Shown in pieces: positions 18,001 through 26,361 of a stretch of 64,000 nucleotides of DNA; within the stretch, counting starts at the first letter, position 1, and each line of letters opens with the position of its first letter. Source of the stretch: Agrobacterium salinitolerans. GTDB taxonomy: Bacteria > Pseudomonadota > Alphaproteobacteria > Rhizobiales > Rhizobiaceae. Location of the stretch: NCBI RefSeq assembly GCF_002008225.1, contig NZ_MRDH01000006.1:496001-560000 (forward strand), read 5' to 3'. The translations under genes were made by a program, and so were the position numbers. The notes below the pieces were generated by a model, which made no database searches, was not told the DNA's origin, and saw nothing but the letters and a program-made list of their open reading frames with translations.

Positions 18001-21000
18001 CGGCGTCGGCCAGCGTCTGGAAGCCACCGCATTCACGCTTGAAAACGCGCTGGCAAGCGGCCACGATCGCCTGGAGACCATGCTCGGCTCGCAGGCCGAG
18101 CGCATTGCCGGTTCGCTGGAGCGCAATAGCGGCCTGATCGAACAGAGCGTCTCGGGCGCGGCCGACCGCATCGAAAGTGTCGTCGAAGACGGCAGCAGCC
18201 GCTTTGCCCAGACGGTGGAAGAAGGCGTCTCGCGTCTGGAAAGCAATCTGTCGCAATCGCATGAGAATATTCGCACCGCGCTCGACCAGCGTCAGGCGGA
18301 CCTTGCCGCGACGCTCAACTCCGCCACGGCCCAGATGGGCGACATGCTTTCCGAGCAGGCGATGATGATCGGCACCACTGTCGCCTCCAGCGCCAGCATG
18401 CTGGAACTGTCGCTCGAAACCCAGCAGGAAGCGCTGCAGAAGACGATTGACGGCAGTGCTGCAACGCTGGAAGAACGTCTTCGCAACAGCGCCGGCGATA
18501 TCGCCGTCAAGATCGGCGAAGCAGCCCGCGAAATCGGCGGAGCCACCGACGCCCTCTCCAACCGCATCGAAACCTCAATCGGCAATGTCAACACCCGTCT
18601 CGACGAGACTGGCGCACGCATCGAGAGCTCGCTCGATACGTTGCAGGCACGCATCGGTGGCGATCTGGCCAATGTGAACACCTCAATCGAGGATTCCGGC
18701 CGCCGCTTTGCCGAAGCGCTGGAAGACAAGACGGCCGTGTTCGCCCGCACCAGCGACGAGGCAGCCGAGCGCATCACCGGCATTCTGGACGAGCAGACCA
18801 CGCGCGTCGCAGACACGTTCGAAAGCCGCACCAGCCGGCTGGCGGAAACCTTCGATAGCGGCACGGCCCGCATCGATGAGCGCCTCGGCACCATGGACCG
18901 GGCGCTGACCATCGGTCTCGAAAATGTCAACCGCACCATTGAAGGCAAGGCTACTGATCTAGCGCTGAGCCTGCGCGGCGCGGTCACCTCGGCCACCCAA
19001 AGCATCGGCGACGAAGCGGCCCGCTCCTCCGCCCTGCTCTCGAAATCCGGCTCGGAGTTTGCAGAACAGGTGCAGGCGCAGAACGAAGCCTTCACCAAGG
19101 CCATCGAAGAGCGCTCCGGCGAGATCGTCAACCGCATTTCCGATGCGCAGACCCGTCTCTCCGGCCAGGCCGCCGCCGTCGCCCAGACCTTCTCCGAGGC
19201 GGGCAACATCATCGTCAACAAGGTTGCCGAGGCTGAAGCCGTCGTCCGCTCTCAGGTCGGCGTCATCTCCGAAACGCTGACGGGCGTCGAATCCGCCCTC
19301 GACGCGCGTGGCGAATCCATTCGCTCGGCGCTTGATAACCGCACCCGCGAACTCAACTCGATGCTGGCCAGCCGCTCCGCCGAACTTTCGCGCCTGATCG
19401 AAGAGAAGGCGAAGCCCGTCGTCGACGAATATGCCACCATCGGTCGCGAAGCCGCCGAGAAGATCGTTTCCGCAGCCCAGCAAAGCGCAGATCTTCTGTC
19501 GCAGAGCAACAGCGGCATGGTCGGCATGGTGGAACAGGCGATCAGCGATTACGCCGCTGCCGGAACGGATGCGGCCAGCAAGCTGGTCGCCGCCACCCGC
19601 CAGAGCACCGACATGCTGTCGGAAACCCATACGGCCATGGCGGACGCCGTCGAACAGGGCATCGACAAATATGCTCGCGCCGGCAGCGATGCGGCCAACA
19701 AGCTGGTTGCCGCCACCCGCCAGAGCACGGATATGCTGTCGCAGACCCATAACAGCATGGCGGAAATCGTCGAACAGTCGGCAAGCAACTTCAACTCCGC
19801 TGTCGAGCGCGCCGCACAGGGCTTCGGCGCGGCAGATGAAGCGCTGAACGCCTCGGCGACCCGCTTCTCTGAATCCGCCTCGCAGGCCGCCGACATGGTC
19901 TCCAGCTCCAGCCGTCTGCTCGAAGGAAAAATCGACCGCCTGTCGAATATTTCCGGCCAGACACTGGCGCAAGTCGCCGGCATCGTCGGCCGCTTCGAGG
20001 AACATTCGAAGGTGCTGAGCCAGGCTTCCGAGCTTCTCAATGCGGCACAGTCGAGCCTCGTCGGCACGCTGGAAGAACGTCAGGATGCGCTTCGCAGCCT
20101 GTCCGTCGGCCTCGTCAAGCGCTCCGAGGAAATCGAAAGCGCCATGCGTAACGTCGTCGGCGTGGTGGAAAACACCCTCAACGAGGCCGAGGAGCGTTCG
20201 CAGAATGTCGCCGGCAATCTGCGTGACAATCTGCAGGCGTCCTTCTCCGATATCGGCCGTTCGCTTGATGAAACGGAGCAGCGCGCCCGTTCGGCGGCCC
20301 AGACAATGCGGGGCGCCCTGCTGTCGGCCGGTCAGGATGCCAGCCGTTCAATCGAAAGCACACTCTCCGACGCGCAGAAATATTCCGACGAGCTGGTCAA
20401 CCGCCTGCGTGGTGGTGTCGAATCCTCGCTGTCGGAAGTCGACAATCTTCTGGGCACCGCTTCGGAAAAATCGAATGCCGCCGCAGCCAACCTCAAGGAA
20501 ACATTGCGTCAGGCCGTCGAGGACGCTGTCAGCCGCTTTGCCGGCGCGACGGACGAAATCCGCCGCTCCAGCCACGATATCCGCCGCGAGCTCGATGCGA
20601 CCCGCGCCGAACTGAAGCGTGGCGCTTTCGACCTGCCGGAAGAAGCCAAGGAAAGTGCGGCAGCCATGCGCCGCGCGGTTTCCGAACAGATCAAGGCGCT
20701 TCAGGATATTTCGCAGCTCGTCGGTCGTTCGACCCACCAGATGGAAGTCTCCGAACCGGTCGCCCGCGCCATTGCTGCGACCCAGCCGGCAACCGAGCGC
20801 CGTGTCGAGACGCGTCCGCAACCGGCAGCCCCGGCTCCGGTTCAGCAGCGCCCGGCGCAACCGCAACCGGCCCCCACCTTGCGTGGCGCGCTGCCGCTCG
20901 AGAACCGCCAGGCGCCTGCACCGGCGCAGCCGGTCGCAACTAACCCCGCCGGACGCCGTGAAGAAGGCGGCGGCTGGATCAGCGATTTGTTGCGCGGCGC

Positions 21001-21430
21001 ATCACAGGAAACGCCAGCGGCGTCCGCACCTCGCGCCGGCGCGGAACAGCAGCCCACCCGTGCGGCCGACACCCGCAATCCACGCCACATGGTGGAATCG
21101 CTGAACTCGCTCTCGGTCGACATCGCCCGCGCCATCGATCACGACGCCTCCGTGGAGCTGTGGCGTCGCTACCAGCGCGGCGAGCGTGACGTCTTCACCC
21201 GTCGCCTCTACACACTGAAGGGTCAGACGACCTTCGACGAAATCAAACGCAAATATGAGCGGGAAGCGGAATTCCGCACCGCCGTGGACCGCTACATTAC
21301 CGATTTCGAGAAGCTGCTCGCCGACGTGGCTCGCACAGACCGCGACCGTACAGTCACGCAGTCCTACCTCACCTCCGATACCGGCAAGGTCTATACGATG
21401 CTTGCCCACGCGGCGGGCCGGTTCAATTGA
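15098..21430 (+). CDS. gpr: GROWTH POLE RING (GPR)-type giant coiled-coil membrane protein
   Basis: It has 2110 residues from ATG 15098 with GAGGCG upstream; a longer frame begins at 14978. Residues 1-100 are polar, two membrane helices lie at ~103-122 and ~136-161, then ~1700 residues of nearly uninterrupted helix. The core (about 16,900-17,960 in DNA) has tandem 22-residue repeats of the form LDxRTxAL..VVSGAEERIAxA, as in apolipoprotein A/E. Two further near-identical blocks around KLVAATRQSTDML lie at ~19,550-19,790. A Pro/Gln-rich linker precedes a conserved C-terminal domain (SVELWRRYQRGERDVFTRRL). Size and architecture match Agrobacterium GPR, reported to form a ring at the growth pole and to be needed for polar growth and rod shape. 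Confidence 0.93.
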   Translation: MANNKISDSVDETAFQALEDALQLGAFEEKPETRKTAKPKQPEARVKEASRQTPAPEAARAPAEQTPRSPNLEAANDGSKRSPAMILKSLEGGSIGGALRNATIMSVIWALGGLGIAHLLYGNALWSIGSVADLTAIPGLMAIVVAILVPVMLFFAFAIMMARARDLRNAARSMAEVALRLAEPETVASDRIMSVGQAVRREVSAMNDGIERTIARATELETLVHSEVNALERSYADNELRVRSLVQELTAERDAIVNHAERIRSSIVGAQEQIKEELSIVGEELSMRIATTGEAVASMIDTRSAALLEKSRASTEAMGSLIAAKTENLLQALNSSGSTISNEFDMRLHNLTSTLDERGEVLLERFAIHASTLDSGVESLNSALEERTRQLNETLSTRTLELNRNIERGQQVIGGSLDTVLDKLSTTLEEKGLSFRQSLQSTADDAIMDLDLRSGLYEERMQATVGQVNSAFDEHVAQFASAFDQRAGSLDSKLMESLARINETVAGGSEALDTMLNVGLERIGTTMTDQSLALATALGTGQEMLESALDSRTQAFSDAIGQRTAEITDAFANSHAKIDTVLAERSNALFGALSASQDRFDEALASRSLAITGAVSGTAEHLAAMLDERAAAINSVVADVERRLAETLETRAAAITGAVSGIEDRISDTLESRTAALHDVVSGAESRIAETLDGRTAALSSTISGVEERIADTMDSRTLSLDMTFANVEERLSETLDNRTSALTGIVASAEEKIAGALDSRTATFGDVVAGAETRIAETLDGRTAALNAVVSGAEERIADALDSRTMALDMTFSGAEEKISEALDTRTAALGELVAGAEIRIAGALDSRTESLKTVVSGAEERITDVLDSRTMALDMSFSGVEEKIADILDGRTAALNNAVAGVEDRIAGALDTRTAALSGIVSGAEERIADALDSRTMALDMTISGVEERIAEAMDARASSLSLAAAGVGQRLEATAFTLENALASGHDRLETMLGSQAERIAGSLERNSGLIEQSVSGAADRIESVVEDGSSRFAQTVEEGVSRLESNLSQSHENIRTALDQRQADLAATLNSATAQMGDMLSEQAMMIGTTVASSASMLELSLETQQEALQKTIDGSAATLEERLRNSAGDIAVKIGEAAREIGGATDALSNRIETSIGNVNTRLDETGARIESSLDTLQARIGGDLANVNTSIEDSGRRFAEALEDKTAVFARTSDEAAERITGILDEQTTRVADTFESRTSRLAETFDSGTARIDERLGTMDRALTIGLENVNRTIEGKATDLALSLRGAVTSATQSIGDEAARSSALLSKSGSEFAEQVQAQNEAFTKAIEERSGEIVNRISDAQTRLSGQAAAVAQTFSEAGNIIVNKVAEAEAVVRSQVGVISETLTGVESALDARGESIRSALDNRTRELNSMLASRSAELSRLIEEKAKPVVDEYATIGREAAEKIVSAAQQSADLLSQSNSGMVGMVEQAISDYAAAGTDAASKLVAATRQSTDMLSETHTAMADAVEQGIDKYARAGSDAANKLVAATRQSTDMLSQTHNSMAEIVEQSASNFNSAVERAAQGFGAADEALNASATRFSESASQAADMVSSSSRLLEGKIDRLSNISGQTLAQVAGIVGRFEEHSKVLSQASELLNAAQSSLVGTLEERQDALRSLSVGLVKRSEEIESAMRNVVGVVENTLNEAEERSQNVAGNLRDNLQASFSDIGRSLDETEQRARSAAQTMRGALLSAGQDASRSIESTLSDAQKYSDELVNRLRGGVESSLSEVDNLLGTASEKSNAAAANLKETLRQAVEDAVSRFAGATDEIRRSSHDIRRELDATRAELKRGAFDLPEEAKESAAAMRRAVSEQIKALQDISQLVGRSTHQMEVSEPVARAIAATQPATERRVETRPQPAAPAPVQQRPAQPQPAPTLRGALPLENRQAPAPAQPVATNPAGRREEGGGWISDLLRGASQETPAASAPRAGAEQQPTRAADTRNPRHMVESLNSLSVDIARAIDHDASVELWRRYQRGERDVFTRRLYTLKGQTTFDEIKRKYEREAEFRTAVDRYITDFEKLLADVARTDRDRTVTQSYLTSDTGKVYTMLAHAAGRFN
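16900..17960 (+). repeat. Tandem 66-bp repeats encoding 22-residue apolipoprotein-like units
   Basis: Within gpr, consecutive 22-codon units share LDSRT/LDGRT, a variable middle, then SGAEERIA or SGVEEKIA. Units alternate between TAAL...VVSGAEERIA and TMALDM.FSGVEEKI types, suggesting duplication of two- or three-unit blocks. DNA similarity between units is high enough to invite recombination or length variation. Confidence 0.8.
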
Positions 21431-21482
21431 CGAAGGGGAACGCGGAGATGGATACCTCTCCGCGTGCCTATACAGCCTTACT

Positions 21483-21586
21483 AAAGCGTGGCGCGTTTAA
21501 TCCGATTCATGCGACACGCTTTGGATTTTTGTTTTTAAGCATGTCTTGCTCCCGAAAACGCTGCACGCTTTTGGGAGATATGCTTT
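21483..21586. repeat. Rhizobial palindromic intergenic repeat (RIME-like), copy 1
   Basis: Two adjacent palindromes. AAAGCGTG...CACGCTTT spans 21483-21522. AAGCAT...ATGCTT spans 21537-21586 with inner TCCCGAAAA / TTTTGGGA arms. The motif resembles dispersed intergenic elements of Agrobacterium and Rhizobium, and a related copy lies at 50,537. It separates gpr from the ribosomal protection gene. Confidence 0.7.
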
Positions 21587-21591
21587 AATAA

Positions 21592-21621
21592 ATGACCGTC
21601 GCGGACTAAGCGGCGGTCATT
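21592..21621 (-). terminator. Hairpin overlapping the stop of the ribosomal protection gene
   Basis: ATGACCGYCGC arms (ATGACCGTCGC and GCGGCGGTCAT) form a stem overlapping the TGA at 21617-21619. An A/T-rich tail (TTATTAAAG on the minus strand) follows. Plausible terminator. Confidence 0.45.
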
Positions 21622-23566
21622 CTGCATTTCGGCCTATGCGCAGTAGATAGTCCCGCTCGTTGAACGGATCGGAACCTGAGCGCCGGCGCGGAGGTGGGGG
21701 ATTGTCAGTTCGCGCATAGTGGTCGAACGATGTTTCCATCACGCCCATGCCGCTGGTCAGTTCCGGCAGCCGCTGTTGGATACCCCGAACCGCCGCAGAC
21801 GCAATTGTCCCCTCAAGCCTTGCCACGCCCCCGGAGATAACAGAGTTTCCAGGGGCCGCCCCTGCCTTGGCAAGCAGGGCGATCAACCGCGTCATGGCTG
21901 CGGCGGGTGCTTCGAGATGAAAGTGGTCGAACGGCTCGCAAACGAAGGTTTGCGCTTCCTTGAGCGCCGTTGCCAACACCCACGGCGTCAGTTGCCGGAA
22001 ATCCGCAGCAGTGCTCGATGGAGAGGTATGCCGCGCAGCCGTCATTGCGACGTGACAATCCTGCACCTGCCAGCCGAAGACACCCTGTTTCAGCGTTTCG
22101 AATACGGTTTCCTCCACCGCACGATAGAAGCTTGCCGGCATCTGGCCGATTTCCACCTCCAATGCAAAGCTGTTGCCGGTGCCAGCCGCGCGGGGCTCGA
22201 CGCGAAGCCCCACGGTTGCGAGAAACGGGTTGGGTTCCTTAAACAGGATTTGAAGCCCCTGCCCGATGCCGGAAAGCCTTTCCACGCAGATAACCGTGCT
22301 GTCTTCAAAATCGGCCTTGATACCGAAACCTGTCGACAACTCAGACTGAATGATCTCCTTTTGCACCTCACCGTAGAGCGATACGAAAACATCGTTTGTC
22401 TCATCGTTCCTTCGCAAACCTATCAGCGGATCCTGCTCGGCCAATTGGTTGAGCGCCAGCCACAGGGCCGCGTGTCCGGACGGCTGCCGAGAAACGACGC
22501 GCGTCTCGAGTGTAGGCGGCGCAAAATGAAATGCGCCACCGGCAACGACGTTCACACCCACCCGGTCGCCAACCCTCGCTCCGGCAAGACCGGTGACGCG
22601 GGCAATTCGCCCAGCGCAGAGACTTGTCGTATTTTGAACGCGACCGTCCTTGAAGAGTTGTATTCCCGTGATCCTCGCCAACCCCCGCGGCATAGGCAGA
22701 TAATGCCGAAGCCGGATCGTTCCCGATTCAAGGTACAGATAGGACAGTTTTTCACCGCCCCATCCGCGCTCGATCTTGAAGATTTTTCCTACGACCTCAC
22801 CGTCGGGATCGGGGTTACGAGCGGGCAGCATGTCGGTAATAGCCGAAATCAAAGCCGGCAAACCGGCCCCCGTCATTGCCGCACCGGCAAAAGCCGGATG
22901 CACCAACCCGCGGGCAGTCTGCTGCCTGAGCGATCGCGAAAGTTTTTCGAGGTCCGCCCAGTCTGGCGTCAAAAGATAGTCATGCAGCAACTCTTCATCG
23001 TTGTCCGCAAGCGTTTCACAGAGACCGGTGAAAAATGGTTCGCTCCCCATATCGGTTGCCGCCACCCGCGCGCGCTTTCCGCCCGCATCGGTGACTGTCG
23101 ACATAGCGACCGGGCGCACCCGCAACTGACTGGCGAGGTCGTTCACAACCTCGTCATAACGCGCACCGACTCGGTCGACCTTGTTGATGAAGAACAGGAA
23201 TGGCAGGCCAAGACGTTGCAGCGCCCGCACCAATACACGCGTCTGGGCCTGCACGCCCTCCACGGCGGAAACGACGACCACGGCTGCATCGAGCAGACCC
23301 AGCACCCGCTCCACCTCCGCGATAAAGTCGGGGTGGCCGGGCGTATCAATGAGATTGACGTTAGTATCGCCGATCAGGAAAGAGACGACGGCGGCCCTAA
23401 TCGTGATGCCGCGTTGCCGTTCCAGTTCGAGACTGTCTGTCTGCGTATTGCCGGTATCGACGCTGCCCAGCTTGTCGATCACACCGGCGTCAAAAAGGAG
23501 ACGCTCCGTAAGGCTAGTCTTACCTGCGTCCACATGGGCGAGGATGCCCAGATTCAAAGTGCGCAT
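21617..23566 (-). CDS. TetM/OtrA-family ribosomal protection GTPase
   Basis: It has 649 residues, EF-G-like. GTPase motifs: G1 AHVDAGKTS (10-18), the switch I region ERQRGITI, G3 DTPGHPDF (74-81), G4 NKVD (128-131). A domain II barrel and EF-G III-V-like domains follow, with YGEVQKEIIQSEL and a C-terminus ending RIGRNAE. Length matches Tet(M)/OtrA proteins that displace tetracycline from the ribosome. Whether this one confers resistance or serves another translation role is not decidable here. It is preceded by a strong promoter and a structured leader, and flanked by a palindromic repeat, which suggests acquisition. Confidence 0.88.
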   Translation of the reverse strand: MRTLNLGILAHVDAGKTSLTERLLFDAGVIDKLGSVDTGNTQTDSLELERQRGITIRAAVVSFLIGDTNVNLIDTPGHPDFIAEVERVLGLLDAAVVVVSAVEGVQAQTRVLVRALQRLGLPFLFFINKVDRVGARYDEVVNDLASQLRVRPVAMSTVTDAGGKRARVAATDMGSEPFFTGLCETLADNDEELLHDYLLTPDWADLEKLSRSLRQQTARGLVHPAFAGAAMTGAGLPALISAITDMLPARNPDPDGEVVGKIFKIERGWGGEKLSYLYLESGTIRLRHYLPMPRGLARITGIQLFKDGRVQNTTSLCAGRIARVTGLAGARVGDRVGVNVVAGGAFHFAPPTLETRVVSRQPSGHAALWLALNQLAEQDPLIGLRRNDETNDVFVSLYGEVQKEIIQSELSTGFGIKADFEDSTVICVERLSGIGQGLQILFKEPNPFLATVGLRVEPRAAGTGNSFALEVEIGQMPASFYRAVEETVFETLKQGVFGWQVQDCHVAMTAARHTSPSSTAADFRQLTPWVLATALKEAQTFVCEPFDHFHLEAPAAAMTRLIALLAKAGAAPGNSVISGGVARLEGTIASAAVRGIQQRLPELTSGMGVMETSFDHYARTDNPPPPRRRSGSDPFNERDYLLRIGRNAE

Positions 23567-23624
23567 GAACCCTCAACTTCTCAAAAACTCCAAGGTGATT
23601 TTTTTGAGAAGGGACTCGGCGCAT
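23520..23624 (-). CDS. Putative leader peptide overlapping the ribosomal protection gene
   Basis: A 34-codon frame (MRRVPSQKNHLGVF..., stop at 23520) starts at ATG 23624 with AGAGG 5 bases upstream. It runs through the hairpin at 23577-23611 and overlaps the first 47 bases of the downstream gene in another frame. Position and structure resemble leader peptides that control tet(M) and erm genes. Translation is not demonstrated. Confidence 0.4.
   Translation of the reverse strand: MRRVPSQKNHLGVFEKLRVHAHFESGHPRPCGRR
23577..23611 (-). promoter_or_regulatory. Leader hairpin before the ribosomal protection gene
   Basis: Perfect 11-bp stem CTTCTCAAAAA / TTTTTGAGAAG with a 13-base loop, ending 10 bases before the ATG and next to the ribosome-binding site TTGAGGG. 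There is no following U-run, so control of translation is more likely than intrinsic termination. Confidence 0.6.
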
Positions 23625-23694
23625 TGGGACCTCTATGTGCGGAAACCGTGAGTTATTAAGCGCATCTCCAACAGTTTGCGGAGAGGCTGAGGAA

Positions 23695-23723
23695 TTTAGA
23701 ACCTGGGTCGCGATAGATGTCAA
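23695..23723 (-). promoter_or_regulatory. Promoter of the ribosomal protection gene
   Basis: TTGACA (23723-23718), 17-base spacer, TCTAAA (23700-23695) on the minus strand. A perfect -35 with optimal spacing, about 130 bases upstream of the start codon, implying a ~120-base leader. Confidence 0.6.
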
Positions 23724-23815
23724 GCATGACAGGATCGGCACCTCTACCGGCGCAAACAGGGTGAGGCCACCGTAAAATTCCGCGACCCCCGGAATGCTGC
23801 GCCATTATGCCGATG

Positions 23816-24739
23816 TCAAATCTCGAACGTGCCCGATGCCACCCGCACCGCGTGGCCGCCGATACGGGCGCGGGCGATTTCGCCGTCCTTGATGTCCATA
23901 CGCAAATGGATATGAGACGGTCGTTCCATCTCCACGCCTTGTTCGATGAGCAGCGGATAATGGCCGTCGGTCAGGCCGTCGAAATGGTGGATGGCGCCGG
24001 AGAGAGCGGCCGCGGCTGAACCGGTGGCAGGGTCTTCCGAAATGCCCATATCCGGAGAGAACATGCGGGCGTGGAACTTTGCCGCGTGATTGACGCCGCC
24101 GCGACAGTAGATATAGGCCGCCGTCAGGCGTCCTTCCACCAGCGGCGCGGTGCGCAACCACAGATTAGCATCGAAATCCATCTCCCTGATGGCGGCGATA
24201 TTGTGCAGGGGTACGAGCAGGAACGGCACACCGGCGGTCCAGATCGACGGCACGTGATTCTCAAAGCCGAGATGTCCTTCGCTAACGCCCAACGCATCGG
24301 CAAGCGCCGTGTGATCGAGCGGCAACTCGACGCGGGACGATTTGCGCGGCAGGTCGAATTCGGCGAAGCTGACCGCACCGGGGCGCATCTTCACCGCACA
24401 ACGCACCGGACCCACCTGCTCTTCCAGTACGCAGACCATATCGATGTCGTCATCGCCCTCGCCGCGATTTCGCTCGGCGATGGCCACCGCCGCGCCGACT
24501 GTCGGATGGCCGGCAAAGGGTAACTCGCCCGAGGGCGTGAAGATGCGCAGCGAGGCCGCATGGGCCGGATTGCTGGACCGGTTGACGAAAACCGTTTCGG
24601 AAAGGTTCATTTCCCGCGCGATCGCCTGCATCGTGGCCTGGGGAAGATCATCGGCGTCATACATGACCGCCAGCGGGTTCCCCGCCATTTTCGTTTCGGT
24701 AAAGACATCGTAGATATCGTAGTTCAGCGCCACATCCAT
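23816..24739 (-). CDS. PhzF-family isomerase-like protein
   Basis: It has 307 residues of the PhzF/diaminopimelate-epimerase fold. Motifs: YDVFTETKMAGNPLAVM at the N-terminus, the catalytic Glu in REMNLSETVFV, FTPSGELPFAGHPTVGAA, and SPDMGISEDPATGSAAAAL near the C-terminus. PhzF isomerises dihydro-hydroxyanthranilate in phenazine synthesis, but most homologues are outside such clusters and have unknown substrates. No phenazine genes are nearby. It precedes the ribosomal protection gene but that gene has its own promoter. Confidence 0.9.
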   Translation of the reverse strand: MDVALNYDIYDVFTETKMAGNPLAVMYDADDLPQATMQAIAREMNLSETVFVNRSSNPAHAASLRIFTPSGELPFAGHPTVGAAVAIAERNRGEGDDDIDMVCVLEEQVGPVRCAVKMRPGAVSFAEFDLPRKSSRVELPLDHTALADALGVSEGHLGFENHVPSIWTAGVPFLLVPLHNIAAIREMDFDANLWLRTAPLVEGRLTAAYIYCRGGVNHAAKFHARMFSPDMGISEDPATGSAAAALSGAIHHFDGLTDGHYPLLIEQGVEMERPSHIHLRMDIKDGEIARARIGGHAVRVASGTFEI

Positions 24740-25038
24740 CTCCTGCCACTCGTCATTCCGACTGCCTTAGGCAAACTGCATCAGGCCGCCCCGCATCGCA
24801 ACCCTTGTCCGTGAGTGGAAATCAAGAAGCTGTGGACCGGATCGGGTGCGGTCCGCCGTCCGGGAACGCCTGCGCCTGTGAAAGGCCTTGTCGCCAGCCG
24901 CCGTCTTCATGTACCAAGGGTGCGTCTGGCGGTTTGTTATCGACCTCCCTGTCGAGGTTTCAAGATTTCGAGCCGCTTCAACGGTTTACAGCGCCTTGCG
25001 TGGACGGTTTCCGGTCTGCGCCTTGTCGAGGGAAGCGG
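24740..25038. other. Intergenic region between the PhzF gene and nadK
   Basis: About 300 bases of divergent-promoter DNA. Frames extending upstream of nadK here lack a ribosome-binding site and family similarity. Short G/C-rich dyads occur around 24,838-24,860; nothing else is identifiable. Confidence 0.5.
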
Positions 25039-25812
25039 ATGTCGCATTCTACCTATTCACTGTCCTTCGTCGCCTCCGCAACCGAAGAGGCGCAGGCCGC
25101 GCTGAAAGAGCTGAAAGGCATTTACGGCGATACACCTTTCGAAGAGGCTGAAGTGATCGTCGCGCTCGGCGGCGACGGCTTCATGCTGCAAATTCTCAAC
25201 GAGACGATGAATTCGGGCAAGCGGGTCTATGGCATGAACCGGGGGTCCGTCGGTTTCCTGATGAATGACTACCGGGTGGACGGCCTGCTGGAGCGTATCG
25301 CGGTGGCGAGCGGCAATGATTTCCATCCCCTGCGCATGACGACGACGGATTCCGACGGCGACGAGTTTACGGCGCTTGCCATGAACGAGGTCAGCCTGTT
25401 TCGCCAGTCCCACCAGGCCGCCAAGCTGCGTGTGGAGGTGGACGGCAAGGTGCGGTTGGAAGAGTTGATCTGCGACGGCATGATGGTTGCGACGCCGGCA
25501 GGCTCCACAGCCTACAATTTCTCCGCCCATGGACCGATCCTGCCGCTGGAATCGCCGCTGCTGGCGCTCACCCCCGTCAGTGCTTTCCGCCCACGGCGCT
25601 GGCGCGGCGCGCTTTTGCCGAATAAGGTGACGGTCGATATTCATGTTCTGGAACGCGACAAGCGCCCGGTGAACGCGGTGGCCGACCACACCGAGGTGAA
25701 ATCCGTTCGTCATGTTCGGATTGCACAATCGCAGGACCGGACGGCAAGGATTCTCTCGGATCCGGACCGTTCATGGTCGGACCGCGTTCTCGCGGAACAG
25801 TTCAACAATTGA
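25039..25812 (+). CDS. nadK: NAD kinase
   Basis: Phosphorylates NAD to NADP. It has 257 residues from ATG 25039, with GAGGGAA upstream. Diagnostic motifs: ALGGDGFML (GGDG at 44-47), GMNRGSVGFLMN, ALAMNEVSLFR, and the glycine-rich CDGMMVATPAGSTAYNFSAHG. The in-frame extension to 24805 is rejected because the 257-residue form is the usual rhizobial length. A secreted protein gene follows 15 bases downstream. Confidence 0.95.
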   Translation: MSHSTYSLSFVASATEEAQAALKELKGIYGDTPFEEAEVIVALGGDGFMLQILNETMNSGKRVYGMNRGSVGFLMNDYRVDGLLERIAVASGNDFHPLRMTTTDSDGDEFTALAMNEVSLFRQSHQAAKLRVEVDGKVRLEELICDGMMVATPAGSTAYNFSAHGPILPLESPLLALTPVSAFRPRRWRGALLPNKVTVDIHVLERDKRPVNAVADHTEVKSVRHVRIAQSQDRTARILSDPDRSWSDRVLAEQFNN

Positions 25813-25827
25813 CGCTCGCAATCGACA

Positions 25828-26334
25828 ATGGCCATGCAACTGACAAGACCAATCCTCGCTGCCCTCCTTTTTGCCGCCGCCGTGCTTCCCGCGCGCGCGC
25901 AGACGGAAGCGATCGACGCGCTGCCGGTTTCGGCAATCTTCGTCGTCAGCAGCGGCATGTGGGAAGACCGCAATCTTGAGCCGGTGAAAGGCCCCGACGG
26001 GCAATTGCGGCCGCCGCCTGCCTCGCCCACGCGCGGCTACTACAAGGTCATCGCCATCCGCCAGGGCGACGGCACGGCAAAAATCTACCTGCAGCGAATC
26101 GTCTTTACCGCAGAAGGGCCGAAACTTCTGGAAAATATCGAACTGGAAGAATTCAGCCAGATGAAATCCTATGTCACGGATATTCGTCCCGAAAGTTCGA
26201 ATGGCGCGCCCGCCTCGCCCGGCTTGTTCGTGACTGTCTACCTGAAAACGGACCCGATGAGCAAGGAAGCTGAAAGCTGGACGATCCTGATCGACGAGCT
26301 GGGCGAGATGAAGGTCGAGAAAGCGACAAACTGA
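25828..26334 (+). CDS. Conserved secreted hypothetical protein
   Basis: It has 168 residues. Signal peptide PILAALLFAAAVLPARA with cleavage near ARA-QT. The mature domain is mixed alpha/beta with YYKVIAIRQGDGTAKIYLQRIV; no catalytic motif or cysteines are recognised. The start may be 25828 or the in-frame ATG six bases on. The 15-base gap from nadK suggests co-transcription. Function unknown. Confidence 0.75.
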   Translation: MAMQLTRPILAALLFAAAVLPARAQTEAIDALPVSAIFVVSSGMWEDRNLEPVKGPDGQLRPPPASPTRGYYKVIAIRQGDGTAKIYLQRIVFTAEGPKLLENIELEEFSQMKSYVTDIRPESSNGAPASPGLFVTVYLKTDPMSKEAESWTILIDELGEMKVEKATN

Positions 26335-26361
26335 TCGGCCCGGTGCGCGGGCCGGGAAAGA

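Noticed and set aside
16118-18262. 714-codon minus-strand frame in gpr
   Set aside because: Arises from the repetitive coding sequence of gpr read antisense; its apparent repeats mirror those of gpr.
21719-23659. 646-codon plus-strand frame
   Set aside because: Antisense to the ribosomal protection gene, which has intact GTPase motifs.
24805-25038. N-terminal extension of nadK
   Set aside because: No family similarity, and a good ribosome-binding site precedes ATG 25039, which gives the usual length.
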